56,677 nt of DNA from Cloacibacterium sp964530915 (GCA_964530915.1 CAZHCK010000005.1:1-56677), one strand, 5' to 3'; positions 8,296 through 17,756 are shown, counted from the first letter of the stretch. A program made the numbers and translations. Notes: generated by a model not told the origin, from the letters alone.

Positions 8296-9375
8296 TTACA
8301 TGAACTTTTCTCCTTTTTTAAAGTTTTTCAAATCTAAAACGTAGTCTTTAATCAACTGGTCATTACTAATTGGGCAAATCAGAAGAGCTTTTTCAGTATC
8401 TACCACGATATAGTTTTCTAAACCGTCAATAATAGCTGCTTTATTGTTGTTTCTTAGTCTTATGATGTTTCCTTTAGAATTATAAGTAAGAACGTGCTTA
8501 GATTTTACCGCATTATTGTTCTCATCTTTTTCAGCATTTTCGTAGACAGAAGTCCAAGTTCCTAAATCACTCCAGCCTAAGTCTGCGGGAATCACGTAAA
8601 CGTTTTTCGCTTTTTCTAAAATTCCATTGTCTATAGAAATCTTTTCTACTTTTGGATAAATAGTTTCTATGCAAACAGATTCTTTATCATTATTATATTC
8701 GCAAGTGTCAAATTCATGCGTCATTTCTGGCAAAAACTCGTGAAAAGCCTTGTGAATAGATTTTACATTCCAAACAAAAATTCCTGCATTCCAAAGGAAA
8801 TCTCCACTTTCTAAAAAAGCTTTGGCAATTTCTAAACTAGGTTTTTCGGTAAAAGTTTTTACTTTGAAAAATTCTTCCTCTTTTTTCTCGATAAACTGTA
8901 TGTAACCATATCCAGTATCAGGACGAGTTGGTGTAATTCCTAGCGTGATAAGATATTCATGCTTACTTGCTAAATCAAAGGCTAATTCTACTTTTTCTAA
9001 AAAAGTTTTCTCCTTAATAATTAAATGGTCTGCTGGTAAAACAATTACGTTTGCATCTGGATCTCTATCTGCAATTTTATTAACCATGTAAATATTACAC
9101 GCTGCTGTGTTCTTCATTACAGGTTCGCCAACAATATTTTCTAGAGGAATGTCCGGCAACTGATGATGAGATAATTCTACGTACTCTTGGTTGGTGATTA
9201 CGTATATGTTTTCGGTAGGAACTATTTGCTTAATTCGGTCAAAAGTTTGCTGAATCATGGTTCTTCCTATTCCTAAAATATCTTGAAACTGCTTCGGAAA
9301 TTTCTGAGTAGACATTGGCCAAAATCTGCTACCAATTCCACCTGCCATGATTACGCAATATTTATTTTTACTCAT
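8296..9375 (-). CDS. manC: Mannose-1-phosphate guanylyltransferase
   Basis: Makes GDP-mannose from GTP and mannose-1-phosphate for surface polysaccharide or glycan synthesis. The 359 residues form a single nucleotidyltransferase domain without the C-terminal isomerase found in long bifunctional forms. The nucleotide-binding motif IMAGGIGSRFWPMSTQKFPKQF is at residues ~9-30, VLPADHLI near 116, FLWNAGIFVW near 195, and FTEKPSLEIAKAF shows the sugar-site FTEKP. Its start overlaps the end of the SprT-like gene by 8 bases, so the two are translationally coupled. The symbol follows common use. Confidence 0.93.
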   Translation of the reverse strand: MSKNKYCVIMAGGIGSRFWPMSTQKFPKQFQDILGIGRTMIQQTFDRIKQIVPTENIYVITNQEYVELSHHQLPDIPLENIVGEPVMKNTAACNIYMVNKIADRDPDANVIVLPADHLIIKEKTFLEKVELAFDLASKHEYLITLGITPTRPDTGYGYIQFIEKKEEEFFKVKTFTEKPSLEIAKAFLESGDFLWNAGIFVWNVKSIHKAFHEFLPEMTHEFDTCEYNNDKESVCIETIYPKVEKISIDNGILEKAKNVYVIPADLGWSDLGTWTSVYENAEKDENNNAVKSKHVLTYNSKGNIIRLRNNNKAAIIDGLENYIVVDTEKALLICPISNDQLIKDYVLDLKNFKKGEKFM

Positions 9376-9970
9376 CTTCAGACTTCAATTTTTTAACTTG
9401 AGCAAGATTTCTAAAGTAATATTTCCTGCTGCTTTTAATATTTTTGCAAAGATAACGCTTTTTTGTTGTTTCTTCTATTACGAAAATCTCCTTCTTGTAC
9501 TCGAACAACTCTCCTTTTTTTAGATTTTCTATAAAAGTTTGTTCATCATCTTCTTCTGGCACATGAAAATACTTCACTAAGTCTGGCGAAGCCATAAAAT
9601 TAGCCTTTGGAGATTTTGAAAATTTCTGAATTATGGGACGTAAATCTTCTGCATAAACGGTCAAACTTTCCAGCAACATTTCTCTAAAAGTCTGCTTCCA
9701 TTCTGCTCCATGAGGAGAAATTCTTCTGCCATATTTTTCAAAAGCAATCAAATGAGCCAATTCATGCGTAAGCACAAAGAAAAACAATTGCGGCTCTAGT
9801 GTTCCATTGACGGTAATTTGGTGAGATTTATCGGGCAATTTTCGGTAATCTCCTAGTTTGCTGTTTCTGTTTTTAGTAATTTTCAGATGACAAGGATAAC
9901 TCCCAAACCAAATTTTGAGATAAGGAAGAGCATTCTCTGGCAAAAATTGTTCTAAAACGGAAACAGACAT
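9368..9970 (-). CDS. SprT-like zinc metalloprotein
   Basis: A 200-residue protein with a SprT-type zinc site: HELAHLIAFEKYGRRISPHG, in which HExxH plus a downstream His (residues ~88-108) form the ligands. SprT/Spartan-like proteins are thought to be proteases acting on DNA-bound or other proteins; in bacteria the role is largely unproven. The C-terminus is basic and may bind nucleic acid (KKRYLCKNIKSSRKYYFRN). It is first in a two-gene operon with the guanylyltransferase, a pairing that has no obvious functional reason. Confidence 0.85.
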   Translation of the reverse strand: MSVSVLEQFLPENALPYLKIWFGSYPCHLKITKNRNSKLGDYRKLPDKSHQITVNGTLEPQLFFFVLTHELAHLIAFEKYGRRISPHGAEWKQTFREMLLESLTVYAEDLRPIIQKFSKSPKANFMASPDLVKYFHVPEEDDEQTFIENLKKGELFEYKKEIFVIEETTKKRYLCKNIKSSRKYYFRNLAQVKKLKSEDE

Positions 9971-9993
9971 TTTAGTTACGAGTTACGAGATTC

Positions 9994-10021
9994 GAGTTCT
10001 GAGTTCTGAGTTCTGAGTTCT
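9994..10021. repeat. Tandem repeat, 4 x 7 bp (GAGTTCT)
   Basis: Four perfect copies of GAGTTCT run head to tail. They lie between a candidate promoter box (10035-10042, minus) and the start of the SprT-like gene, so they would form part of its 5' leader. Short tandem repeats at this position can vary in copy number by slippage. Confidence 0.9.
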
Positions 10022-10034
10022 GATTTACAGACTG

Positions 10035-10042
10035 CAAAAATA
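10035..10042 (-). promoter_or_regulatory. Bacteroidota -7 box (TATTTTTG) for the sprT-like/manC operon
   Basis: On the minus strand TATTTTTG matches TAnnTTTG. A TTTG lies 17 bases upstream as a -33 candidate. The transcript would start about 60 bases before the SprT-like ATG and include the 7-bp tandem repeats. Confidence 0.5.
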
Positions 10043-10091
10043 CTAATTTTACAAACATTCAAACCTCGTATCTCACAACACGTAACACGTA

Positions 10092-11405
10092 TCACAACGA
10101 AAGTGGAATTCCTGCATAGAAATTCAAAAGTTTCGTGCTGAAAATAAAATTGTATTTCGCTTGAGAAACAGAACCTTGAGCATTGATGTAATTATTTCTT
10201 GCATTGTTCAAGTCATAAATGGTAGCTCTACCTGCTTCATAACTTTTCTCGGCAAACTCTAATGCTAACTTGGTCGATTTTTCGGCTTCTAAAGCAGCCA
10301 AATAGTTTTCGTAATTAGCATTTGCATCAAAATAAGCACGCTGCACATTTTGCTGAACTTCTACTTTTTGTTGTTCTAAAGTATTTTTAGCAATGCTTTC
10401 ATAGATTTTAGCCTGTTCTACTTGTAATTTGGTAATCCCTTTGTTAAAGATTGGAATGTTTGCAGAAACGCCAACTTGTTGACCAAAATTATCTCCATAT
10501 TGTTTAAAAAAACCATCATTACTTCTACTCAAAGAATCAAAATAATTGGTACCAATTCCCGCAGAAGCAGAAACGCTAGGATAAAAAGCTGTTTTTGCGA
10601 TTTCGGTTTGTTTTTGAGCAGAAAGAATTCTGGTTTCAGCAGCTTTTACTTGCGGTTGATTTTCGAAGGCTTTTTCTACAATATTTTCTGTAGAATTAAG
10701 CGGTGCGTCTAATAAACTTGGCAAAGGAACTTCTTGCACATCAAAATTCTGATAATCTTTTAGTTGCAATAACATCGCTAATGAAAAAAGTGAACGCTGA
10801 ATATCTATTTCAGCAGATTTTTGGCGCTGTTTTTCTCTTGCTAAACCTGCAGTTGCTTCTGCTTCTACCGTTTTTGGCGTGGTTCCTACTTCAGTAGTAA
10901 TTTTAGCTCTGCTCAATACTTTTTCGGCATTTGCTACGGCTTCATCAGAGATTTTCTTTACTTCCTTATTCAATAAAACTTGTAAATATTGCTGTGCAAT
11001 CTGGAGTGAAATATCATTTTTCACTCGTTCTGCATCTAACAAACTCGCTTCTAAATCATATTGAGATTTTTCAGCAGATTTCTGCAATCTTCCGTTATTG
11101 TACAATTGCATATTTGCACCTACCGAAGCACTGTTACTGAAATTATCATTTCTACCGATACTTCCTTGGAAACCTTGTGTAGTTCCAAAACTCATATTAT
11201 TGTTAAAACTACCCGAAACAGAAGGTAATTTATCTCTTTTAGAAATTTCTAGATTTTTAGCCTGAATATCCGCATTATATTGATTGCTAATAACTTGTAA
11301 ATTGTTTTTAACAGCATAATCTACACATTCTTGTAAACTCCATTTCTTCTGAGAAAACCCTAAAGAAAATGCTGATAGCAATACGAGTGAAAATATTTTT
11401 TTCAT
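10092..11405 (-). CDS. TolC-family outer-membrane efflux protein
   Basis: A 437-residue precursor with an N-terminal signal peptide (MKKIFSLVLLSAFSLGFSQ). The start WSLQECVDYAVKNNLQVISNQ is the classical first helix of TolC/OEP proteins, and two long alpha-helical repeats rich in Ala, Gln and Glu follow, the second ending in SKLLNFYAGIPLSL. Such proteins form trimeric outer-membrane channels working with an adaptor and an inner-membrane pump. No adaptor or pump gene is adjacent, so its partners must be elsewhere. Confidence 0.93.
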   Translation of the reverse strand: MKKIFSLVLLSAFSLGFSQKKWSLQECVDYAVKNNLQVISNQYNADIQAKNLEISKRDKLPSVSGSFNNNMSFGTTQGFQGSIGRNDNFSNSASVGANMQLYNNGRLQKSAEKSQYDLEASLLDAERVKNDISLQIAQQYLQVLLNKEVKKISDEAVANAEKVLSRAKITTEVGTTPKTVEAEATAGLAREKQRQKSAEIDIQRSLFSLAMLLQLKDYQNFDVQEVPLPSLLDAPLNSTENIVEKAFENQPQVKAAETRILSAQKQTEIAKTAFYPSVSASAGIGTNYFDSLSRSNDGFFKQYGDNFGQQVGVSANIPIFNKGITKLQVEQAKIYESIAKNTLEQQKVEVQQNVQRAYFDANANYENYLAALEAEKSTKLALEFAEKSYEAGRATIYDLNNARNNYINAQGSVSQAKYNFIFSTKLLNFYAGIPLSL

Positions 11406-11452
11406 AGGATGAAAAGTTTCTTAATTAGACGATGAATGGAGTTTTTTGTTAC

Positions 11453-11477
11453 AAAAAAAGAAGCGTTTTTGCTTCTT
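11453..11477 (-). terminator. Terminator after the secreted-protein gene
   Basis: The stem AAGAAGC/GCTTCTT (11458-11464 and 11471-11477) is followed on the minus strand by a T-run. It touches the stop codon of the gene ending at 11477. Confidence 0.7.
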
Positions 11478-12124
11478 TATTTTTTCAATTTTCTAAAATA
11501 TACAGTTATACCCATCATTGCATTGTCATACAAATAAGGTGAACTAGAAATTTCTCTTGGATGCCAATCTCTGTCTTTAAACCTTGTATATGTTAATATT
11601 TCATTTACAGATGTTGTTAATCTAATAGAAGGGCCAACTTGTTTATCTCCATTTTCGTTTGGTAACCATTTTACTCCCAAAAAAACTCCATTTTCCGGAA
11701 ATGGAATCTTTAACTCATGAATGTCTATTACAACTTTACCTCTGCTTTTATTTTTTGGCGTATAAATAATTGGATTTTGATTTAACTTTTTTCCAGGTTT
11801 TCCGCTTACAGAATCTATTTCATATAAACTAACCTCCAAATTAGTTAGATTTTTATTATGATCTGTTTTATGTAGATTTATTGAAACATCGCCAATTATT
11901 CCTTTTTGGTTTGTACTATTTTTAAATTTTAGCGCGATTTCGTAAAATGTAACAACACTTAATCTAGAATTGGACTCTTGTTTTAAGCCAAAATCAATTT
12001 TTACTTTTTTATAATCTTTTTCAAATAATTTTACTTCATCAATTTCTTTTTCTGAAAACTCTTTCTCTTGAGCAAAATTGAAAACCGATACTAATAAAAA
12101 TAAAATAGGAATTAGTTTTTTCAT
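11477..12124 (-). CDS. Secreted protein of unknown function
   Basis: A 215-residue precursor beginning with a clear signal peptide (MKKLIPILFLLVSVFNFAQ). The mature part alternates short polar and hydrophobic stretches typical of beta-rich envelope proteins, with GDVSINLHKTDH and KVVIDIHELKIPFPENGVFLGVKW as possible strands. I recognise no family or catalytic motif. It lies between the TolC gene and the SpmA/B-type gene on the same strand with its own terminator. Confidence 0.7.
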   Translation of the reverse strand: MKKLIPILFLLVSVFNFAQEKEFSEKEIDEVKLFEKDYKKVKIDFGLKQESNSRLSVVTFYEIALKFKNSTNQKGIIGDVSINLHKTDHNKNLTNLEVSLYEIDSVSGKPGKKLNQNPIIYTPKNKSRGKVVIDIHELKIPFPENGVFLGVKWLPNENGDKQVGPSIRLTTSVNEILTYTRFKDRDWHPREISSSPYLYDNAMMGITVYFRKLKK

Positions 12125-12158
12125 CTTTCTAGAAATTTCAATCTTCTACTTAAAACTT

Positions 12159-13589
12159 CTACCCAAAAAACAAATACGCCATTAAAATAGAAACCACAAT
12201 TCCCACTAAATCTGCCAACAACATTGCGCCAACCGTATAACGAGTGTTCTTAATTCCTACCGCTCCGAAATACACTGCAATTACATAAAAAGTAGTATCG
12301 GAACTGCCTTGTAAAATTCCCGAAAGTCTCGCAGGGAAAGAATCTACCCCAAAAACATTCATCGTGTCTACCATCATTCCTCTTGCTCCAGAACCAGAAA
12401 GTGGCTTGATTAAAGCCGTTGGTAAACCGTCAACAAAACGGGTATCTAAATTGGCTATTTGTGCAAAATATTTCATTCCATCAATAATGACATCAAAAAC
12501 TCCAGAAGTTCTCAAAAGAGAAATTGCAATCAGCATTCCTACCAAATACGGAATAATCTTTACGCAAACATTGAAACCTTCTTTTGCACCATCAATAAAC
12601 GCATCAAAAACATTGATTTTTTTGTAAACAGCTCCTGCGATAATCGCAAAGAAAATCAACAAAATCATTCCATTGCTGATAAGTTTACTCACATCATCTA
12701 ATTCTTCTTTGCTCAATCTTACTAAAAACCAAACCAACAATGCAATGAGTGCCGAAATTCCACCTACGAAAGCCAAAAGTGTAGGCTGAAAAAGATTGAT
12801 TTTTTGTTTGATGGAAACAATAATCATCGCTGCCATGGTTGCACAGAAAGTAGCAATTAAAGTCGGCAAGAAAATATCAGTTGGCGTTGCAGAATTCATG
12901 GAAGCTCTAATCGCAATAATAGAAACAGGAATTAGCGTTAATCCACTTGCATGAAGACACAGAAACATAATTTGTGCATTAGAAGCTCTGTCTTTATCTG
13001 GATTTAAGGTTTGTAAACTTTCCATAGCTTTTAAACCAAAAGGCGTTGCAGCATTATCTAATCCTAATAAATTCGCCGCGAAATTGAGCGTCATGTGACC
13101 GAAAGAAGGATGATTTTTAGGAATTTCAGGAAACAGTTTCGAGAAAAACGGCTGTATTATCCTTGAAAGAAAATTAATTCCTCCTGCTTTTTCGGCGATG
13201 CTCATAAAACCCATAAAAAGCGTCATAATTCCGATTAAACCTAGGGAAATTTCTACCGCAGTTTTACTGGTAGAGATTACACCATCCGCTTTTTGAACTC
13301 TATAAACTGCCACTTGATTGGTAGAATCTTTTTTGTAATTAATTCTCGCAATTTCTGAGTCTGGATTTTCGGTTAAAGATTTCTGAATTTCCGCAGAAAG
13401 TTTTTGAACAGGAACTTTAGCAATCTGAACCGTGTCTCCACTTTTTCCTACCACCAAATCATTATAAATTGCTTTATAGTTGTCGCTAAACAAATATTTA
13501 ATACTTGCCACTACGATGGCTACAATAATAAATGCGCTCCAAATTCTGCTTAAAACCATTTCCTTGAAAAATTTTGATAAAAGTAACAT
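12159..13589 (-). CDS. Nucleoside recognition (Gate) domain membrane protein, SpmA-SpmB fusion type
   Basis: A 476-residue polytopic inner-membrane protein with two Gate-domain halves. The first holds LNFAANLLGLDNAATPFGLKA (near residue 170), a signature of SpmA. The second holds PLSGSGARGMMVDTM and RLSGILQGSSDTTFYVIAVYFGAVG (near 395-440), typical of SpmB. An extra periplasmic-looking segment lies between the first helix and residue 115. In sporulators SpmA/SpmB affect spore core dehydration; in Bacteroidota the fused form is common and its substrate is unknown, so 'spore maturation' should not be read as a function here. Confidence 0.85.
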   Translation of the reverse strand: MLLLSKFFKEMVLSRIWSAFIIVAIVVASIKYLFSDNYKAIYNDLVVGKSGDTVQIAKVPVQKLSAEIQKSLTENPDSEIARINYKKDSTNQVAVYRVQKADGVISTSKTAVEISLGLIGIMTLFMGFMSIAEKAGGINFLSRIIQPFFSKLFPEIPKNHPSFGHMTLNFAANLLGLDNAATPFGLKAMESLQTLNPDKDRASNAQIMFLCLHASGLTLIPVSIIAIRASMNSATPTDIFLPTLIATFCATMAAMIIVSIKQKINLFQPTLLAFVGGISALIALLVWFLVRLSKEELDDVSKLISNGMILLIFFAIIAGAVYKKINVFDAFIDGAKEGFNVCVKIIPYLVGMLIAISLLRTSGVFDVIIDGMKYFAQIANLDTRFVDGLPTALIKPLSGSGARGMMVDTMNVFGVDSFPARLSGILQGSSDTTFYVIAVYFGAVGIKNTRYTVGAMLLADLVGIVVSILMAYLFFG

Positions 13590-13895
13590 TTTTTGTTGGA
13601 TGTTAGATGTTGGGTGATGGATGTTTTAACAAAAATATTCTCAAGTTTTTTTAACTCCTTGCATCCAGCTTCCATCATCTTACAATTCTCAACCTTTCAA
13701 AAATCATGTTACAAAATTTACATTGTATTAAAAACTTTTGTAATTTTAGTATCCTAAATTTTTACATTCAAAGTGCCTTTTAAGACATTCTTGATTTTAA
13801 AAATTTTCGCCTTATAAGGAATTGCAGTGTGCATTCCGTCTGAATTTTAGTAAATCAGATGTGATAGATGAAAATAATTTTAAAACTCAAAAGAT
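13590..13895. other. Intergenic region upstream of the EF-G paralogue
   Basis: About 306 bases without a gene. Near 13597-13626 there are repeated GGATG/TGATGG words, partly complementary to CATCC and CCATCATC near 13664-13680, so a long imperfect hairpin can form. The rest is AT-rich leader for the gene at 13896. TTTTG near 13739 could be a -33 element, but no clear TAnnTTTG box follows at the right distance. Confidence 0.4.
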
Positions 13896-16022
13896 ATGAG
13901 CACTAACACTAAAGACCTCCGTAACGTAGTTTTACTCGGGCATTCAGGAAGCGGTAAAACTACATTTATAGAAACCATGCTCTACGAAGGTGGAGCTATC
14001 AAAAGAAGAGGAACTGTAGAACAACACAACACCGTTTCCGACAATACCGACCTAGAACACGAACGCGAAAACACGATTTTCTCACATCAAATGTTCGTGA
14101 ATTGGAAAAAAAATAAAATCAACATTTTAGATACCCCTGGTTTTGACGATTTCGTAGGTGAAGTAATTGCCAACTTAAAAGTAGCAGATACTGCACTTAT
14201 TATGGTAAATGCTTCTGTTGGTGTAGAAGTAGGTACTGAATTGGTTTGGGAATATGTAGAAGATTATCAAACACCTTCTATTTTCGTAATTAATCAGATG
14301 GATCATCAAAAAGCTGATTACGATGCTGCTTTAGAACAACTTAAAAATAGATTTGGAAGCAAAGTTATTCCTATTCAATATCCACTTAATTCTGGTGAAG
14401 GATTTAACCAAATTGTGGATGCCTTGAGAATGGTAATGTATGAGTTTCCAGCAACTGGTGGAAAACCAGAGAAAAAACCAATCCCTGAATCTGAAATGGC
14501 AAGAGCCAATGAAATGCACAATGCATTGGTAGAAATGGCCGCCGAAAACGAAGAAGGATTAATGGAAAAATATTTCGAAGAAGGTAATCTTTCTGAAGAA
14601 GAATTGGCACAAGGTTTAATGATTGGTCTAGCAAAACACGATTTCTTCCCAGTATTTGTAGCATCTGGTGCTAAAGATATGGGCTCTGGTAGAATTATGG
14701 GCTTTATAGATGATATCGCTCCATCTCCAGCTGATCGTTTTGGTAGCAAACTAGAAAATGGCGAAGTTTTAGCTTGTAATGCTGCAGACAAAACCACTAT
14801 TTTCATTTACAAAACTCAATCTGAACCGCAAGTTGGCGTAGTTTCTTATTTCAAAGTATTCTCTGGCGAAATAAAACCAGGTGATGAACTGATTAATGCC
14901 AATAATGGTGAACTTGAAAGAATTTCTCAAATTTTCGTAGCAGAAGGAAAAGAGAGAACCGCCGTAGATAAATTAGTTGCGGGTGACTTAGGCGTTACCG
15001 TAAAACTTAAAAACGGACATTCTAACAATACTCTCAATACAAAAGGTGTTGATAGAAAAATAGAACCTATGAAATTCCCAGAAAGCAGACTTAGAAAAGC
15101 TGTTTTCGTAGAAAATACAGCAGAAACCGAAAAACTTTTTGCTGCACTTAATAAACTTAAAGAAGAAGATCCTACATTAAAAGTAGAGATAGACCATGAT
15201 ACCCACGAAGCGATTTTAGGAGGACAAGGTCAGTTGCACCTAGACTTGGTAAAATATCGTCTCGAAAAAGATTTCGGGGTGAAAATGGAAATGAAAAATC
15301 CTAAAATTTCTTACCGCGAAACCATTACTGGAAAAGCAGAAGCAGACTACAGACACAAAAAACAATCTGGTGGTGCTGGTCAGTTCGGTGAAATTCACAT
15401 GAGAGTAGAAAACTACTACGAAGGAATGCCAGAACCAGAAGGCGTAAACATTAGAAGCAAAGAATTCGAAGATTTACCATGGGGCGGAAAATTTGCATTC
15501 TACTGGTGTATCGTAGGTGGAGCGATAGATTCTCGATACATCGGCGCGATTAAAAAAGGAATTATGCAACAGTTAAAAGAAGGTCCATTAACTGGTTCAC
15601 ATTGCCAAAACATCAGAGTTTCTGTATATGACGGAAAAATGCACAGTGTAGACTCTAATGATATTTCTTTCCAATTGGCAGCTTCTGGCGCGTTTAAAGA
15701 AGCGTTCCACAATGCGCATCCTCAATTGCTAGAACCTATGTATCATGTAGAAATTCTAGTTCCAGACGAATGTACTGGTGATGTAATGGGAGATTTACAA
15801 ACCAGACGTGCGATGATTTCTGGAATGGATACCGAAGGTCATTATCAAAAAATTATGGCTGAAGTTCCATTGGCTGAAATGAACGATTACGGTTCTACAT
15901 TACGTTCATTAACAGGTGGTAGAGCAAAATTCTCTATGAAATTTAACGACTACCAATTGGTTCCTGCCAATGTACAACAAGAACTCGTGAAAAAACATGC
16001 TGCTGAAAAAGTAGAAGCATAG
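13896..16022 (+). CDS. Elongation factor G-like GTPase (EF-G paralogue)
   Basis: The 708-residue protein has the full EF-G domain order: GTPase with G1 GHSGSGKT (residues ~15-22), a G3 motif DTPGF and G4 NQMD, then domains II to V (RETITGKAEADYRHKKQSGGAGQFGE near 475). G3 and G4 differ from the canonical EF-G DTPGH and NKMD, which points to the paralogous EF-G-like group rather than the main translocase. EF-G2-type proteins act in ribosome recycling or have unknown roles. No str-operon genes (rpsL, rpsG, tuf) surround it, which supports the paralogue reading. Confidence 0.88.
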   Translation: MSTNTKDLRNVVLLGHSGSGKTTFIETMLYEGGAIKRRGTVEQHNTVSDNTDLEHERENTIFSHQMFVNWKKNKINILDTPGFDDFVGEVIANLKVADTALIMVNASVGVEVGTELVWEYVEDYQTPSIFVINQMDHQKADYDAALEQLKNRFGSKVIPIQYPLNSGEGFNQIVDALRMVMYEFPATGGKPEKKPIPESEMARANEMHNALVEMAAENEEGLMEKYFEEGNLSEEELAQGLMIGLAKHDFFPVFVASGAKDMGSGRIMGFIDDIAPSPADRFGSKLENGEVLACNAADKTTIFIYKTQSEPQVGVVSYFKVFSGEIKPGDELINANNGELERISQIFVAEGKERTAVDKLVAGDLGVTVKLKNGHSNNTLNTKGVDRKIEPMKFPESRLRKAVFVENTAETEKLFAALNKLKEEDPTLKVEIDHDTHEAILGGQGQLHLDLVKYRLEKDFGVKMEMKNPKISYRETITGKAEADYRHKKQSGGAGQFGEIHMRVENYYEGMPEPEGVNIRSKEFEDLPWGGKFAFYWCIVGGAIDSRYIGAIKKGIMQQLKEGPLTGSHCQNIRVSVYDGKMHSVDSNDISFQLAASGAFKEAFHNAHPQLLEPMYHVEILVPDECTGDVMGDLQTRRAMISGMDTEGHYQKIMAEVPLAEMNDYGSTLRSLTGGRAKFSMKFNDYQLVPANVQQELVKKHAAEKVEA

Positions 16023-16044
16023 TTTTTCTAATATAATTTCGAAG

Positions 16045-16074
16045 AAAACCTCAACGCAAGTTGGGGTTTTTTGT
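16045..16074 (+). terminator. Terminator of the EF-G-like gene
   Basis: The stem AAAACCTCAAC / GTTGGGGTTTT (16045-16055, 16060-16070) has a 4-base loop and is followed by TTG and more T's. It begins 22 bases after the stop codon. Confidence 0.8.
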
Positions 16075-16146
16075 TTTGAAATTTTAAATAATTGGAAGAA
16101 TATTAAAATTTTCAAAACTTTCGTATATTTGATTATACAACATTTT

Positions 16147-16917
16147 ATGAAAATCTTACTTCAAATAACATTAATGACCCTTTTATTAATTTTTTCAAGT
16201 TGCTCTAAACTTGAGAAAAATAATAAACAAAAAGAAATATTATTAACCTCAACGCAAAATTTTAACGATATCAGCGAAGTTAAAAGAACATTAATAATAT
16301 TTTCTGATAGCACTTATACATTTACAGAAAATGTAATAGCGCCAAATCATAGTAAGAATGAAACTTTTGAAGGACTAGTAAAAATAAATAAGGATTCAAT
16401 TAAATTTCATCCTTTTAAACTTGATTTTAATAACGCAGAAACAGCAGTTTTGAAAAATGGATTTATTGAGTTTATTGATGGTGAAAACCCAGATAGAATG
16501 AAAATTGAGAAAACAACATTACCTGTTAAAAATAATCTTAACCTGGATAAATTTCCCAACTATGCTGTTTTCACGTTTAATAAGAATTTTGACAATGGTG
16601 AATGGCAACAAGATTACTCAAATTACGATTTAAACACTCGAGAATTATCAGTGATAGATCAAATTTTTCAAAAGGAATTTCTCAAAAATAAAAAATTAAG
16701 AAATTTCGATGAATACCTAAAACAGATTGTTGCAGTGAAAAACAATAGAAATGAAATACTAATTCAAGCGCATTTCTTTTGTAAGACTTCCTTTTTATTA
16801 GAAAGCTATCAATATTATGAATCAAATATGCACGATGGTGGCAATTGTAATGTTTATTTGGAATTTAATCTGACAACCAGACAATTCAATTTTATAAACA
16901 TTGCAGGAATGGCGTAA
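16147..16917 (+). CDS. Putative lipoprotein of unknown function
   Basis: I chose the ATG at 16147 because it gives a proper lipoprotein signal: MKILLQITLMTLLLIFSSC with Cys at residue 19 or so as the lipidation site; a frame opening at 16129 adds six implausible residues. The 256-residue precursor contains a lipocalin-like or copper-binding-like beta pattern, but I recognise no family. Two Cys residues occur in the C-terminal third (FFCKTSF, GGNCNVY). Its terminator separates it from yifB. Confidence 0.7.
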   Translation: MKILLQITLMTLLLIFSSCSKLEKNNKQKEILLTSTQNFNDISEVKRTLIIFSDSTYTFTENVIAPNHSKNETFEGLVKINKDSIKFHPFKLDFNNAETAVLKNGFIEFIDGENPDRMKIEKTTLPVKNNLNLDKFPNYAVFTFNKNFDNGEWQQDYSNYDLNTRELSVIDQIFQKEFLKNKKLRNFDEYLKQIVAVKNNRNEILIQAHFFCKTSFLLESYQYYESNMHDGGNCNVYLEFNLTTRQFNFINIAGMA

Positions 16918-16960
16918 AGAAAACTGAGGCTTCCCCTCAAAATCTGAAATAAAAATAAAC

Positions 16961-16990
16961 AAAACCTCAACCAAAAATTGAGGTTTTTTC
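16961..16990 (+). terminator. Terminator of the lipoprotein gene
   Basis: A perfect 10-bp stem AAAACCTCAA (16961-16970) / TTGAGGTTTT (16978-16987) is followed by TTC. Confidence 0.8.
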
Positions 16991-17012
16991 ATTTCAAAAA
17001 AATCCTTACTTT

Positions 17013-17020
17013 TACTTTTG
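17013..17020 (+). promoter_or_regulatory. Bacteroidota -7 box (TACTTTTG) for yifB
   Basis: TACTTTTG fits TAnnTTTG and lies 19 bases before the yifB ATG, directly after the upstream terminator. Confidence 0.5.
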
Positions 17021-17039
17021 TAAAAAACTAATAACCAAA

Positions 17040-17756
17040 ATGCTAGTAAAGATTTTCGGGAGCGCTATTCATGGCGTTTCGGCGCAAACCATCACTATAG
17101 AAGTTAATGTAGACACAGGCGGAGTAGGCTATCATCTTGTAGGCTTACCAGACAATGCCATTAAAGAAAGTAGCTATAGAATTAATGCCGCACTCAAAAA
17201 TGTAGGCTACAAAATTCCGGGTAAGAAAATCACCATCAACATGGCTCCTGCAGATTTGCGCAAAGAAGGTTCTGCGTATGATTTAAGCATTGCTATTGGG
17301 ATTTTAGCCGCTTCAGACTTAATAAAAGCCGAAAATTTAGAAAAATATATCATCATGGGCGAACTTTCCCTTGACGGAGGTTTGCAACCGATAAAAGGCG
17401 TTCTGCCGATTGCGATAAAAGCTAGAGAAGAAGGTTTCAAAGGCATTATTTTACCCAAACAAAATGTAAGAGAAGCCGCAATTGTGAATAATCTGGAAGT
17501 TTATGGCGTAGAAAACATCAAACAAGTTATTGATTTCTTTAACGAAGATATTCCGCTGGAAAGAACTGAATTTGACACCCGAAAAGAATTTCAAGAAAAA
17601 ATAGACCATTTTCCTTTTGATTTTTCTGAAGTGAAAGGTCAAGAAACCGCAAAACGCGCCATGGAAGTTGCTGCAGCTGGTGGTCATAACATTATTCTCA
17701 TCGGTCCTCCCGGAAGTGGAAAAACCATGCTTGCTGTTAATTCTAAAACAAAATGA
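17040..17756 (+). pseudogene. yifB: yifB/comM Mg-chelatase-like helicase, 5' fragment (disrupted by transposon)
   Basis: Intact YifB/ComM is an AAA+ hexameric ATPase of about 510 residues; ComM drives branch migration during natural transformation. This fragment holds the first ~232 native residues: the N-terminal LonC/chelatase-like domain (MLVKIFGSAIHGVSAQTITIEV ... GVGYHLVGLPDNAIKES) and the Walker A GPPGSGKTM. At about 17734 the native sequence stops right after KTMLA, and six residues of transposon origin lead to a stop. The other half is at 31060-31743. The product would lack Walker B, sensor and arginine finger, so it is almost certainly inactive. Confidence 0.93.

Noticed and set aside
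9994..10021. Short direct repeats as a possible CRISPR array
   Set aside because: The units are 7 bases with no spacers, so this is a simple tandem repeat. No cas gene is present anywhere in the window.
17735..17756. yifB 5' fragment as a complete shorter gene with its own C-terminus
   Set aside because: The last six codons belong to the transposon end and the homologous 3' half lies on the other side, so it is a disrupted gene.
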